Part shown: one piece after another, positions 18,436 to 26,735 of the stretch
How the letters are laid out: each line of letters opens with the position of its first letter
How positions within the stretch are numbered: position 1 is the first letter of the stretch
Assembly: GCA_013141125.1 (NCBI GenBank)
Contig: JABFRO010000003.1
Location: 358,458-422,457, forward strand
DNA length: 64,000 nucleotides
Reading direction: 5' to 3'
Origin: Methylophilaceae bacterium
GTDB lineage: Bacteria; Pseudomonadota; Gammaproteobacteria; Burkholderiales; Methylophilaceae
Made by a program: the position numbers and the translations under genes
The notes under the pieces: generated by a model
What the model was told of the DNA's origin: nothing
What the model saw: only the letters and a program-made list of their open reading frames with translations
Database searches by the model: none

Positions 18436-18528
18436 TTAATCAGGCTGCCTTGCCGGAATGCCTAGCTGTTAACTTAAGGCCTTATGGATGGTCACTTGTC
18501 CTTTGCTGGCCACCGATGTTGCTTGCAT
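18436..18528 (-). pseudogene. Remnant of an AbrB/MazE-type antitoxin gene
   Basis: The ATG at 18528 has AAGGAG upstream and opens MQATSVASKGQVTIHKALS, the swapped-hairpin AbrB signature (SSKGQVTIPKAL in intact members). A TAA stop follows, and then in the same frame QLGIPARQPD, the continuation expected of the domain, before a second stop. So an in-frame nonsense codon and loss of the C-terminus have inactivated it. No partner toxin gene remains nearby. It lies just outside the IS630 right end. Confidence 0.75.
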
Positions 18529-18678
18529 GATGGCTCCTTGATTTTGTGTAATACCGCATAATACTATCTTAATGTAGTCACTCTCTTAAGTGATGGTTTG
18601 AGCGGTTTACTGCACGAAATCGCCCTACAAGTAATACAATCCGCTGAACGCCATTACAACCAAACGGTAGGCCACTCT

Positions 18679-19887
18679 TTGAAAATCCTCGATATCTTAC
18701 GCTATGCCCGTGATGCCGCGACCGGTACACCGTTGCGTACTGGCCTGCTGATACTAGCGATGTCGATAGGTGTGGCGGCGGTGGTGATTTTGACGGCATT
18801 GGGTGATGGTGCGCGGCGTTATGTGGTGGGGCAGTTTTCTTCCATCGGCACCAATCTGGTGATTGTGTTTCCCGGGCGTTCGGAAACGCGCGGCTTTAAT
18901 CCGGCTAATCTGATTACCAATACGCCCAGGGATTTAACGGTTGAGGATGCGACAAGTTTGCTGCGCTTGCCGGGCGTGCAACGTATTTCACCGCTGGTGG
19001 TGGGTACCACCGAAATCAATGCCGCCGGAAAACTGCGCGAGGCCATGATGGTCGGCACAAATGACGATTTTATCCGTGTGCGCCAGTTGAAATTAGCACT
19101 GGGACGTTTTCTATCCAAAGATGATTTGGGGCGTGGCTCGGCTGAAGTGGTGCTGGGGGGCGTTATTCGGCGCGAAATATTTGGCGCGGAAAATCCCTTG
19201 GGCAAAACGGTGCGCATCGGCGATAGACGCTTGCGTGTGGTGGGTGTGTTGAGCGAAGGCGGGCAAGGCTTGGGCATGACCACCGACGAATTGCTCATCG
19301 TACCCGTTGCCACCGCGCAGGCCATGCTCAATACCAATACTTTGTTTCGCATCATGATCGAGGCGCGTAGCCGCGAGCAGCTGGCAGAAGTGAAGACCGG
19401 GGTGTTGAAAATGCTGACCCAGCGCCATGAAGGCGAAGAAGATGTCACCGTCATCACCCAGGATGCTGTGCTTAAAACTTTCGACAAAATCCTTGGTGTA
19501 TTGACACTGGGCGTTTCCGGCATTGCCGCCATCAGCCTGGCCGTCGCCGGAATATTGGTAATGAACGTGATGCTGGTCTCCGTCACCCAGCGCACGGCTG
19601 AAATCGGCCTGCTGAAAGCGCTGGGAGCCACCTCAATCGCCGTGCGCGAATTGTTTATGGTGGAAGCTGTGTTGTTATCGCTGACTGGTGGCGTGCTGGG
19701 CACCACCTTAGGCTATTTGGGCGCGGCCTTAATCCGCTATTTATATCCCAGTTTCCCCGCTTACCCGCCGCTGTGGGCGGTATTGGCTGGTCTCGGCACT
19801 GCGCTGGTTTCCGGCTTGATTTTTGGCGTGATGCCTGCAAGAAGGGCGGCGCGCATGGATCCGATACAGGCCTTGGCTAAACGCTAA
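18679..19887 (+). CDS. MacB/FtsX-type ABC transporter permease (first)
   Basis: About 402 residues from the TTG at 18679 (KILDILRYARDAA); an in-frame ORF extends to 18598 but the added 27 residues look non-conserved. First membrane segment TGLLILAMSIGVAAVVILTAL with the MacB-typical ALGDGARRYV. A periplasmic MacB_PCD domain follows, then three C-terminal helices including the FtsX segment TAEIGLLKALGATSIAVRELF. It ends MDPIQALAKR. It probably pairs with the ATPase at 16429 and the adaptor at 15265, from which it is now separated by mobile DNA. Confidence 0.9.
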   Translation: MKILDILRYARDAATGTPLRTGLLILAMSIGVAAVVILTALGDGARRYVVGQFSSIGTNLVIVFPGRSETRGFNPANLITNTPRDLTVEDATSLLRLPGVQRISPLVVGTTEINAAGKLREAMMVGTNDDFIRVRQLKLALGRFLSKDDLGRGSAEVVLGGVIRREIFGAENPLGKTVRIGDRRLRVVGVLSEGGQGLGMTTDELLIVPVATAQAMLNTNTLFRIMIEARSREQLAEVKTGVLKMLTQRHEGEEDVTVITQDAVLKTFDKILGVLTLGVSGIAAISLAVAGILVMNVMLVSVTQRTAEIGLLKALGATSIAVRELFMVEAVLLSLTGGVLGTTLGYLGAALIRYLYPSFPAYPPLWAVLAGLGTALVSGLIFGVMPARRAARMDPIQALAKR

Positions 19888-19919
19888 AATCAAGTGATAA
19901 CGGATTGACAAAGATTGAT

Positions 19920-20141
19920 ATGCGCGAAATAACCATAAGACTGCCAATAGAACTGATAGCATCATTGGATCACGCCGCAGCACAATTACGCCATACGCGT
20001 GTCGAGATAGTGCGTCAGGCCGTTGAATACTACCTGGAAGATTTTGAAGATATTTCGCGTGTCATTGAAGTGCTATGCGACCTCGCTGATCCGGTTCTGG
20101 ATTGGGAGCAAGTCAAACGCGACTTACTCATTCAGCATTAA
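19920..20141 (+). CDS. Ribbon-helix-helix (CopG-like) antitoxin, orphan
   Basis: 73 residues from ATG 19920 (an in-frame TTG lies at 19905). MREITIRLPIELIASLDHAA gives the DNA-binding strand, followed by helices RHTRVEIVRQAVEYYLED. The acidic C-terminus DLADPVLDWEQVKRDLL resembles the toxin-binding tail of RelB/ParD-type antitoxins. No toxin gene follows: a MITE-like repeat starts five bases after the stop. The toxin may have been lost to that insertion. Confidence 0.7.
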   Translation: MREITIRLPIELIASLDHAAAQLRHTRVEIVRQAVEYYLEDFEDISRVIEVLCDLADPVLDWEQVKRDLLIQH

Positions 20142-20145
20142 AGAA

Positions 20146-20249
20146 ATGCTGATTTATTCTTTTTTTGTCATTCCCGCGAAGGCGGGAATCTACTTTAATC
20201 GAAAGCTTGGATACGGGCTTACGCGCGGATGACGAATAAATCAGCGCAT
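20146..20249. repeat. MITE-like element with REP core
   Basis: The outer inverted repeats are ATGCTGATTTATTC (20146-20159) and GAATAAATCAGCGCAT (20234-20249), identical apart from two extra bases. Inside is a hairpin ATTCCCGC-GAAG-GCGGGAAT at 20170-20189, the common 'CCCGCGAAGGCGGG' extragenic palindrome. There is no coding capacity. Part of the outer repeat recurs at 30045. Confidence 0.7.
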
Positions 20250-20279
20250 CCCTAGCTCGTTAAATTTTTATGGAAAAAC

Positions 20280-22460
20280 ATGAAAGCAACAGAAGCAAAT
20301 CTGCTTAAGTTTCTCAAGAAATCACCACAATTCGTGATTCCAATTTACCAGCGCAATTACTCATGGAAAGATGTGGAATGTCGCCAGCTTTGGGCTGATC
20401 TGATGCGTGCAGGGCATGATGACAAAGTTAACGCCCATTTTATTGGCTCTATTGTTTACGTTGAACGTGCCTTATCTTCGGTCACTAGCCAAGAGGCGCT
20501 GTTGGTTATTGACGGTCAACAACGTCTGACAACGACCACTTTGCTAATTGCAGCGCTGGCTAAGCACTTTGAGGATCATGCTATTCCCGAATTGCTTGAT
20601 AGTTTTTCGGCTAAAAAACTTCGCAATTATTATCTGCTCAATCCAGATGAAGAAGGTGAGAGACATTTCAAGCTGCTGCTTTCTGAAACGGATAAGGAAA
20701 CCTTGCTCGCTATTTTGCAAACATCACTTATGTCATCAGAGAAAAGTACGCGAATAACCGAGAATTATGAGTTATTCCAAAAGTTGATAGATCAGAATCG
20801 AAGTGAATTAGAAGCAATTTGCAAAGGCATCGCCAAACTGGTAATCGTGGATGTTTCACTTGATCGTGCACAAGACAATCCCCAGCTTATATTTGAAAGT
20901 ATGAATTCCACTGGGCGTGAGCTTAGTCAGGCTGACCTTATCCGTAACTACATTCTCATGGGTTTAGAACCCAAGTTTCAAACCGAATTGTATAAGACTT
21001 ACTGGCATCCCATGGAAAAGGGCTTTGGTCAAGCGGCCTATGAAGTTCATTTTGATGCCTTCATGAGACATTATCTGACCACGAAAACTGGAGATATTCC
21101 GAATGTGCGTGATGTATATACAGCTTTCAAGGTTTACGCCCGCAGTTTGAAAGGCGACACTCGTGATTTGGTAGCAGACATACATATTTTTGCCGCTTAT
21201 TACTGTGCCATGGCGTTAGGTACCGAACCAGAACCAGACTTGAATCATGCGTTTCATGATCTGCGTGAGCTGAAGGTGGATGTGGCTTATCCGTTCTTAT
21301 TAGATGCTTACCACGATTACCAGCAACAGCGTCTAACGGCAGTAGAGCTGGTTCAGATCGTGCGATGGGTGGAGAGTTATGTATTCCGCCGTGCTATCTG
21401 TGCAATTCCGACTAATTCGCTTAACAAGATATTTGCCGGTATGAGCCGCAATCTCAAAAAAGATCGCTATCTTGAAAGTGTGCAAGCGGCCTTTCTATTG
21501 CTACCCTCTTACCGCAGGTTTCCTGGTGACGGTGAATTTCAACGAGATTTGAAGTTGCGCGATCTTTATAATTTTCGCAGCCGCAGTTACTGGTTGCGTC
21601 GCCTGGAGAACCATGGTCGCAAGGAACGCGTGGTGGTAGAGGACTATACGATTGAGCATATTCTGCCTCAAAACGAAGCTTTGTCTAAAGAGTGGCAAGC
21701 TGAGTTAGGTGCTGACTGGCAACGCATCCAGCAAACTTGGCTGCATACATTAGGCAATCTCACACTAACCGGTTATAACAGCGAATACAGTGATCGATCA
21801 TTTTTATTCAAGCGTAGTCATGCTACCGACAAGAACGGCGATATTGCCGGATTTGCAGCTAGTCCATTGAAACTTAATACCTGGAGTTTTGAGTTGGAGT
21901 CAATTAATGACCAAACGGGGGAAAAGGAAAAAAAAATCTTTACCCTGGCAAATGCGACCGCTTGGAATGAAGAGGCTGTCAAGGCTCGTGCAGACCGCTT
22001 AGCCACAGAGGCCACTAAAGTTTGGGGTATGCCACGGCTGGAAGCCGATGTGCTTGATACCTATCGTAGCGTTAAGATTGGTCAGCAACAATACAGCATC
22101 GATAGTCATCCTTATTTGGCAGGCGGCCAGATGCGTGATCTGTTCGAAGCTTTGCGGAAAGCTGTGCTCGCGCTAGACCCTTGCGTCAATGAAGAGTTTC
22201 TTAAGCTTTATGTAGCCTATAAAGCTGAAACCAACTTTATGGATGTTGTCCCTCAAGCCAAACGTTTACGGTTGTCGCTGAATATGCACTTTCACGAAAT
22301 TGATGATCCCAAAGGCTTGTGTGTCGATGTTTCTAGCCTTGGCCGCTGGGGTAATGGCGATGTTGAAGTGGGTCTGGCCTCGTTTGATGAGTTGCCTTAT
22401 GTGTTGGGTTTAATTCGCCAGTCTTTCGATCAGCAAATGAGCAATGCGGTCGATGCTTGA
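20280..22460 (+). CDS. DUF262-DUF1524-DUF5655 protein, GmrSD/BrxU-like putative defence nuclease
   Basis: 726 residues. N-terminal DUF262 (ParB-like fold) with IPIYQRNYSWK and the NTP-binding DGQQRLTTTTLL, then FESMNSTGRELSQADLIRNY. DUF1524 (HNH-type nuclease) has YTIEHILPQN near residue 460 and LGNLTLTGYNSEYSDRSF. The C-terminal 120 residues fit DUF5655. This combines GmrS- and GmrD-type parts in one chain, as in type IV restriction of modified DNA and BrxU. Partner methylases are absent. It sits as a lone gene between two ABC permease genes. Target and activity are inferred from family. Confidence 0.85.
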   Translation: MKATEANLLKFLKKSPQFVIPIYQRNYSWKDVECRQLWADLMRAGHDDKVNAHFIGSIVYVERALSSVTSQEALLVIDGQQRLTTTTLLIAALAKHFEDHAIPELLDSFSAKKLRNYYLLNPDEEGERHFKLLLSETDKETLLAILQTSLMSSEKSTRITENYELFQKLIDQNRSELEAICKGIAKLVIVDVSLDRAQDNPQLIFESMNSTGRELSQADLIRNYILMGLEPKFQTELYKTYWHPMEKGFGQAAYEVHFDAFMRHYLTTKTGDIPNVRDVYTAFKVYARSLKGDTRDLVADIHIFAAYYCAMALGTEPEPDLNHAFHDLRELKVDVAYPFLLDAYHDYQQQRLTAVELVQIVRWVESYVFRRAICAIPTNSLNKIFAGMSRNLKKDRYLESVQAAFLLLPSYRRFPGDGEFQRDLKLRDLYNFRSRSYWLRRLENHGRKERVVVEDYTIEHILPQNEALSKEWQAELGADWQRIQQTWLHTLGNLTLTGYNSEYSDRSFLFKRSHATDKNGDIAGFAASPLKLNTWSFELESINDQTGEKEKKIFTLANATAWNEEAVKARADRLATEATKVWGMPRLEADVLDTYRSVKIGQQQYSIDSHPYLAGGQMRDLFEALRKAVLALDPCVNEEFLKLYVAYKAETNFMDVVPQAKRLRLSLNMHFHEIDDPKGLCVDVSSLGRWGNGDVEVGLASFDELPYVLGLIRQSFDQQMSNAVDA

Positions 22461-22566
22461 ACAAGCTCGCGCTAAATTTTCTATGGAGTACTCATGGCAA
22501 ATCAGTGGTCATAGCGATTTTCAAGTTGATAAGGGCGATTAAGCCCGAAATGTTCAAGTAATTATC

Positions 22567-23769
22567 ATGCTCCTCACCGATTCCTCCCGCTTTGCCCTGC
22601 AGGCCATCACTTCGCACCGTATGCGCAGTTTCCTCACTTTGCTGGGGATTGCCGTCGGTATTGCGGCGGTGATTTTGCTCACATCCATTGGTGAAGGCGT
22701 GCACCGTTTTGTGCTGGCGGAATTCACGCAGTTTGGTACCAGTGTGATTGGCATTGCGCCGGGCAAGGTGAAAACCGGCGGTCAGCCACCTTCCGGTATT
22801 CCCACCACGGCACGTTTGTTGACGATAGAAGATGCCATGTCGCTCCGGACTTTGCCGCATGTGACGGGCTCTACGCCTACGGTTTGGGGCAACTCAGAGG
22901 TGCAGGGCAATGGGCGGTTGCGGCGTACCACGGTGTATGGCGTGGATGCGGATTTCACGCGGGTATTCAGTTCTGCGGTGCGCATAGGCAGCTTTTTGCC
23001 GCGTGAAGGGGCGGGCAGTTCACGTGCGCTGGTGGTGCTGGGAGCCAAATTGCGCAAAGAGTTGTTTGGCACGGTGAACCCCTTGGGTGCGCGGGTGCGC
23101 ATAGGCGGTTTGCATTTCCGGGTGATAGGCGTGATGGCACCCAAGGGGCAATTTTTGGGGATTGATCTGGACGACACCGCATTTATCCCTGCCGAACGCG
23201 CGCTGGAGCTTTATAACCGCGCCGGATTGATGGAAATTCATGTGCTGTATCAGGAAGGCGTGCCCTCCGCCACAGTGGCGGCTGCCATAAGGGAACGCCT
23301 CAAATTGCGCCACGGGCATGAGGACTTCACCATCACCACGCAGGAGGATATGCTGAAAACACTGTCCAATATTCTGAATATTCTTACTATGGCTGTGGGT
23401 GCACTGGGCGGAATCTCGCTGCTGGTGGGCGGGGTGGGCATCGTCACCATCATGACCATTTCCGTCACTGAACGCACCAGTGAAATTGGTCTGCTAGTGG
23501 CTTTGGGCGCGAGACAGCACACCATTTTGAATCTGTTTCTGAGTGAATCCATCATCCTCGCCGCGCTGGGCGGGCTATTCGGCTTGCTACTGGGGATCGG
23601 GCTGGCGCAGCTAATGCGGCTGGCGTTACCCAGCTTGCCCGTACATACGCCTTGGAGTTTTGCGCTGGGTGCTTTGGCCATGTCGGCGGGTATCGGTTTA
23701 CTGGCCGGTGTGTTGCCTGCCATAAGCGCTTCTCGACTGGATCCGATTGAGGCTTTGCGGGCTGAATAG
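22567..23769 (+). CDS. MacB/FtsX-type ABC transporter permease (second)
   Basis: 400 residues. N-terminal helix MRSFLTLLGIAVGIAAVILLTS with the conserved IGEGVHRFV, a MacB_PCD periplasmic domain, and three C-terminal helices with TSEIGLLVALGARQHTILNLFL. It ends RLDPIEALRAE. It is clearly a relative of the permease at 18679 but diverged, so the two probably form a heterodimer with the single ATPase upstream. 2.7 kb of accessory DNA separates them. The 106-base gap before it holds no gene. Confidence 0.9.
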   Translation: MLLTDSSRFALQAITSHRMRSFLTLLGIAVGIAAVILLTSIGEGVHRFVLAEFTQFGTSVIGIAPGKVKTGGQPPSGIPTTARLLTIEDAMSLRTLPHVTGSTPTVWGNSEVQGNGRLRRTTVYGVDADFTRVFSSAVRIGSFLPREGAGSSRALVVLGAKLRKELFGTVNPLGARVRIGGLHFRVIGVMAPKGQFLGIDLDDTAFIPAERALELYNRAGLMEIHVLYQEGVPSATVAAAIRERLKLRHGHEDFTITTQEDMLKTLSNILNILTMAVGALGGISLLVGGVGIVTIMTISVTERTSEIGLLVALGARQHTILNLFLSESIILAALGGLFGLLLGIGLAQLMRLALPSLPVHTPWSFALGALAMSAGIGLLAGVLPAISASRLDPIEALRAE

Positions 23770-23897
23770 CATCCTCGTATTTTTTGCCCACATGAAACAT
23801 CACACGCAATACGCTTGGCGTTTGGTAAAATGTCATTCTCCTGCAAAAATCTTCGACTGTTTTTTAAAACAGCTACTTAAATCAAGGAAGGCCTGCT

Positions 23898-25748
23898 ATG
23901 CCCGAATACCGCTCACGAACTACTACTCACGGCCGCAATATGGCCGGTGCCCGCGCTTTATGGCGCGCTACGGGGATGAAGGATGGCGATTTTGATAAGC
24001 CTATTATCGCCATTGCCAACTCGTTTACCCAGTTTGTTCCCGGCCATGTGCATCTCAAAGACCTGGGGCAACTGGTTGCGCGCGAGATTGAAAAAGCCGG
24101 TGGCGTGGCCAAGGAGTTCAATACCATTGCCGTGGATGACGGTATTGCCATGGGGCATAGCGGCATGTTGTACAGCTTGCCTTCGCGTGATCTGATTGCC
24201 GATAGCGTGGAATACATGGTGAACGCGCACTGTGCCGATGCGCTGGTGTGTATTTCCAACTGTGACAAAATTACGCCGGGCATGTTGATGGCGGCCTTGC
24301 GCTTGAATATTCCCGTGGTGTTTGTATCCGGCGGGCCTATGGAGGCGGGCAAGGTGAACTGGCAGGGCGAGGCGCTGAAGCTGGATTTGGTGGATGCCAT
24401 GGTGGCGGCAGCGGATAGCAAGGCCAGCGATGAAAAAGTGGAAGCCATTGAGCGCTCGGCTTGCCCCACTTGCGGCTCTTGCTCCGGTATGTTTACCGCC
24501 AATTCGATGAATTGTTTGACTGAGGCGCTGGGCTTGAGCTTGCCCGGCAATGGCTCGGCACTGGCCACGCACGGCGCACGTAAAGAGTTGTTTCTGAAAG
24601 CGGGGCGCTTGATTGTGGAAATCGCTAAGCGTCATTATGAGCAGGATGATTATTCGGTTTTGCCGCGCTCAATCGCCAATATCAAAGCCTTTGAAAACGC
24701 CATGGCGCTGGATGTGGCCATGGGTGGCTCGACCAATACCGTGTTGCATTTGCTGGCTGCCGCACATGAAGCCGAGATTGATTTCACCATGAGCGATATT
24801 GACCACATTTCACGCAAAGTGCCGTGTGTGTGCAAAGTGGCACCCGCCACGCAAAAATTTCATATGGAAGATGTGCACCATGCGGGCGGCGTGATGGGCA
24901 TTTTGGGTGAGTTGGATCGCGCCGGGGTGATTCATAGAGATACGCCCACCGTGCATAGCGCCACATTGGGCGCGGCGCTGGATCATTGGGATATTAAAGT
25001 CACCCAGGATGAAGAGGTGAAGAAATTCTTCCGCGCTGCACCTGGCGGCATTTCCACCACCATTGCATTTAGCCAATCCATGCTTTATCCCACGCTGGAT
25101 GATGACCGTGCCGAAGGCTGTATCCGCGATAAAGCCCATGCCTATTCACAAGATGGCGGTTTAGCAGTGCTTTATGGAAATATTGCACTGGATGGGTGCA
25201 TTGTTAAAACCGCAGGCGTGGATGACAGCATTCTCAAATTTACCGGCCGCGCGCGTATTTTTGAATCACAGGATGCCGCCGTGGAAAGCATATTGGCGGA
25301 TAACGTGGTCGCAGGCGATGTAGTGGTCATTCGTTATGAAGGGCCGCGCGGTGGACCGGGGATGCAGGAAATGCTCTATCCCACCTCTTATTTGAAATCC
25401 AAGGGACTTGGCAAGGAATGTGCTTTGCTTACGGATGGCAGGTTCTCCGGCGGTACATCCGGTTTGAGTATAGGCCATGCTTCGCCGGAGGCCGCAGAAG
25501 GCGGTGCCATTGGCTTGGTGGAAGAGAATGACACCATAGAAATTGATATTCCCAATCGCACCATACATTTGGCGGTATCGGATGAAGAGATGTCGCATCG
25601 TCGCGCCAAAATGATAGACAAAGGTAAACAGGCCTGGAAGCCCGTCAACCGGGTACGTCTGGTTTCACCCGCCTTGCGCGCTTATGCGGCGATGAGCACC
25701 AGCGCGGCGCGCGGCGCGGTGCGCGATGTTAGTCAGATTGAAAAATAA
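23898..25748 (+). CDS. ilvD: Dihydroxy-acid dehydratase
   Basis: 616 residues, ATG preceded by AAGGAAGG. It dehydrates dihydroxy-acids in valine and isoleucine synthesis, using an Fe-S cluster. The cluster cysteines lie in [10 protein letters not shown] and [18 protein letters not shown]. Other landmarks are [26 protein letters not shown] and [14 protein letters not shown]. Length matches the family. It is not linked to ilvI/ilvH here (22 kb apart) and stands alone after the export operon. Confidence 0.98.
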   Translation: MPEYRSRTTTHGRNMAGARALWRATGMKDGDFDKPIIAIANSFTQFVPGHVHLKDLGQLVAREIEKAGGVAKEFNTIAVDDGIAMGHSGMLYSLPSRDLIADSVEYMVNAHCADALVCISNCDKITPGMLMAALRLNIPVVFVSGGPMEAGKVNWQGEALKLDLVDAMVAAADSKASDEKVEAIERSACPTCGSCSGMFTANSMNCLTEALGLSLPGNGSALATHGARKELFLKAGRLIVEIAKRHYEQDDYSVLPRSIANIKAFENAMALDVAMGGSTNTVLHLLAAAHEAEIDFTMSDIDHISRKVPCVCKVAPATQKFHMEDVHHAGGVMGILGELDRAGVIHRDTPTVHSATLGAALDHWDIKVTQDEEVKKFFRAAPGGISTTIAFSQSMLYPTLDDDRAEGCIRDKAHAYSQDGGLAVLYGNIALDGCIVKTAGVDDSILKFTGRARIFESQDAAVESILADNVVAGDVVVIRYEGPRGGPGMQEMLYPTSYLKSKGLGKECALLTDGRFSGGTSGLSIGHASPEAAEGGAIGLVEENDTIEIDIPNRTIHLAVSDEEMSHRRAKMIDKGKQAWKPVNRVRLVSPALRAYAAMSTSAARGAVRDVSQIEK

Positions 25749-25779
25749 CTTGATTGGCTCTAATAAAATACGGCGAATA

Positions 25780-26682
25780 ATGAATATAGAAGAACTTAAC
25801 GCCCACTTTGGCAATAAAAAACAACTGAAATTTGTTGAAGATGCCAGTGGTATCGTCATGATAGAAATCGAGAATACCCTTGCCAGTGCAAGGGTGTGTC
25901 TGCAGGGTGCGCAATTGAAAACCTGGAGACCACGTACCACCTCTATTCCCGTGGTTTGGTTGCCTGAGGACGCGCAATGTATACAAGGTAAATCCCTGCA
26001 TGGCGGCGCGCCTATATGCTGGCCTTGGTTTGGCGTACACGCGACAGAAAAGAATTATCCTGCACATGGATTTGCGCGGGTTGCACCTTGGCAGTTGATA
26101 GCTGTGACTGAAGAAGCCGATGGTGCCACGCGTTTGGTGCTGCAAATGCAAGATAGCCCGCTGAGGCAGCAATACTGGCCACAGGCGAGTGAATTGACTT
26201 TAGCTATCACGATTGGCCATCAGTTGTCCATGCAGCTGACGACTAAAAACACCGGTAAGGAAGCTTTTAGTTTTACGGAAGCTATACACACTTACTTTCA
26301 AATTAGTGATATTGAGAAAGTCAGCGTACTTGGGCTGGCTGGCTGCACCTATATTGATACGGTAGGTGAAAGAACCAGCCGATTACAGGAAGGTAATATC
26401 CGCTTTGTTGCCGAGACCGATCGGATTTACATTAATTCTGAATCAGAATGCATGATTGAAGACACCGGCTTGATGCGTAAAATTCGCATTATTAAAAAAG
26501 GTAGCCATTCCACTGTGGTGTGGACGCCCTGGACTGAAAAAGCCAATAAATTGGCTGATCTGGCTAGTGGCTGGCGGCAAATGGTGTGTGTGGAATCCGG
26601 CAATGCAGCCGTGAATCAGTTGACATTGCCAGCGGGTGAAAGCCATGTGCTGGCAGTGGAGTACAGTACAACAGCGCTTTAG
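25780..26682 (+). CDS. D-hexose-6-phosphate mutarotase (aldose 1-epimerase family, YeaD-like)
   Basis: 300 residues from ATG 25780; the longer frame reaching into ilvD is rejected. A galactose-mutarotase-like beta-sandwich with LQGAQLKTWRP, GGAPICWPWFG and the catalytic-type His in YPAHGFARVAPWQL. Further family segments are FTEAIHTYFQISD and VWTPWTEKANKLAD, with a Glu in VCVESGNAA. It interconverts anomers of hexose 6-phosphates. It sits 53 bases before glgP, so the two probably work together in glycogen breakdown. Confidence 0.9.
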   Translation: MNIEELNAHFGNKKQLKFVEDASGIVMIEIENTLASARVCLQGAQLKTWRPRTTSIPVVWLPEDAQCIQGKSLHGGAPICWPWFGVHATEKNYPAHGFARVAPWQLIAVTEEADGATRLVLQMQDSPLRQQYWPQASELTLAITIGHQLSMQLTTKNTGKEAFSFTEAIHTYFQISDIEKVSVLGLAGCTYIDTVGERTSRLQEGNIRFVAETDRIYINSESECMIEDTGLMRKIRIIKKGSHSTVVWTPWTEKANKLADLASGWRQMVCVESGNAAVNQLTLPAGESHVLAVEYSTTAL

Positions 26683-26735
26683 GCTATTTTACAAATATCC
26701 GGGTTAGCCAAAAAATTACTTAAAAGAGACTACAA

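Noticed and set aside
18819-19706. 295-codon minus-strand frame opposite the first permease
   Set aside because: Shadow of the permease; no ribosome site, domain or composition typical of a protein.
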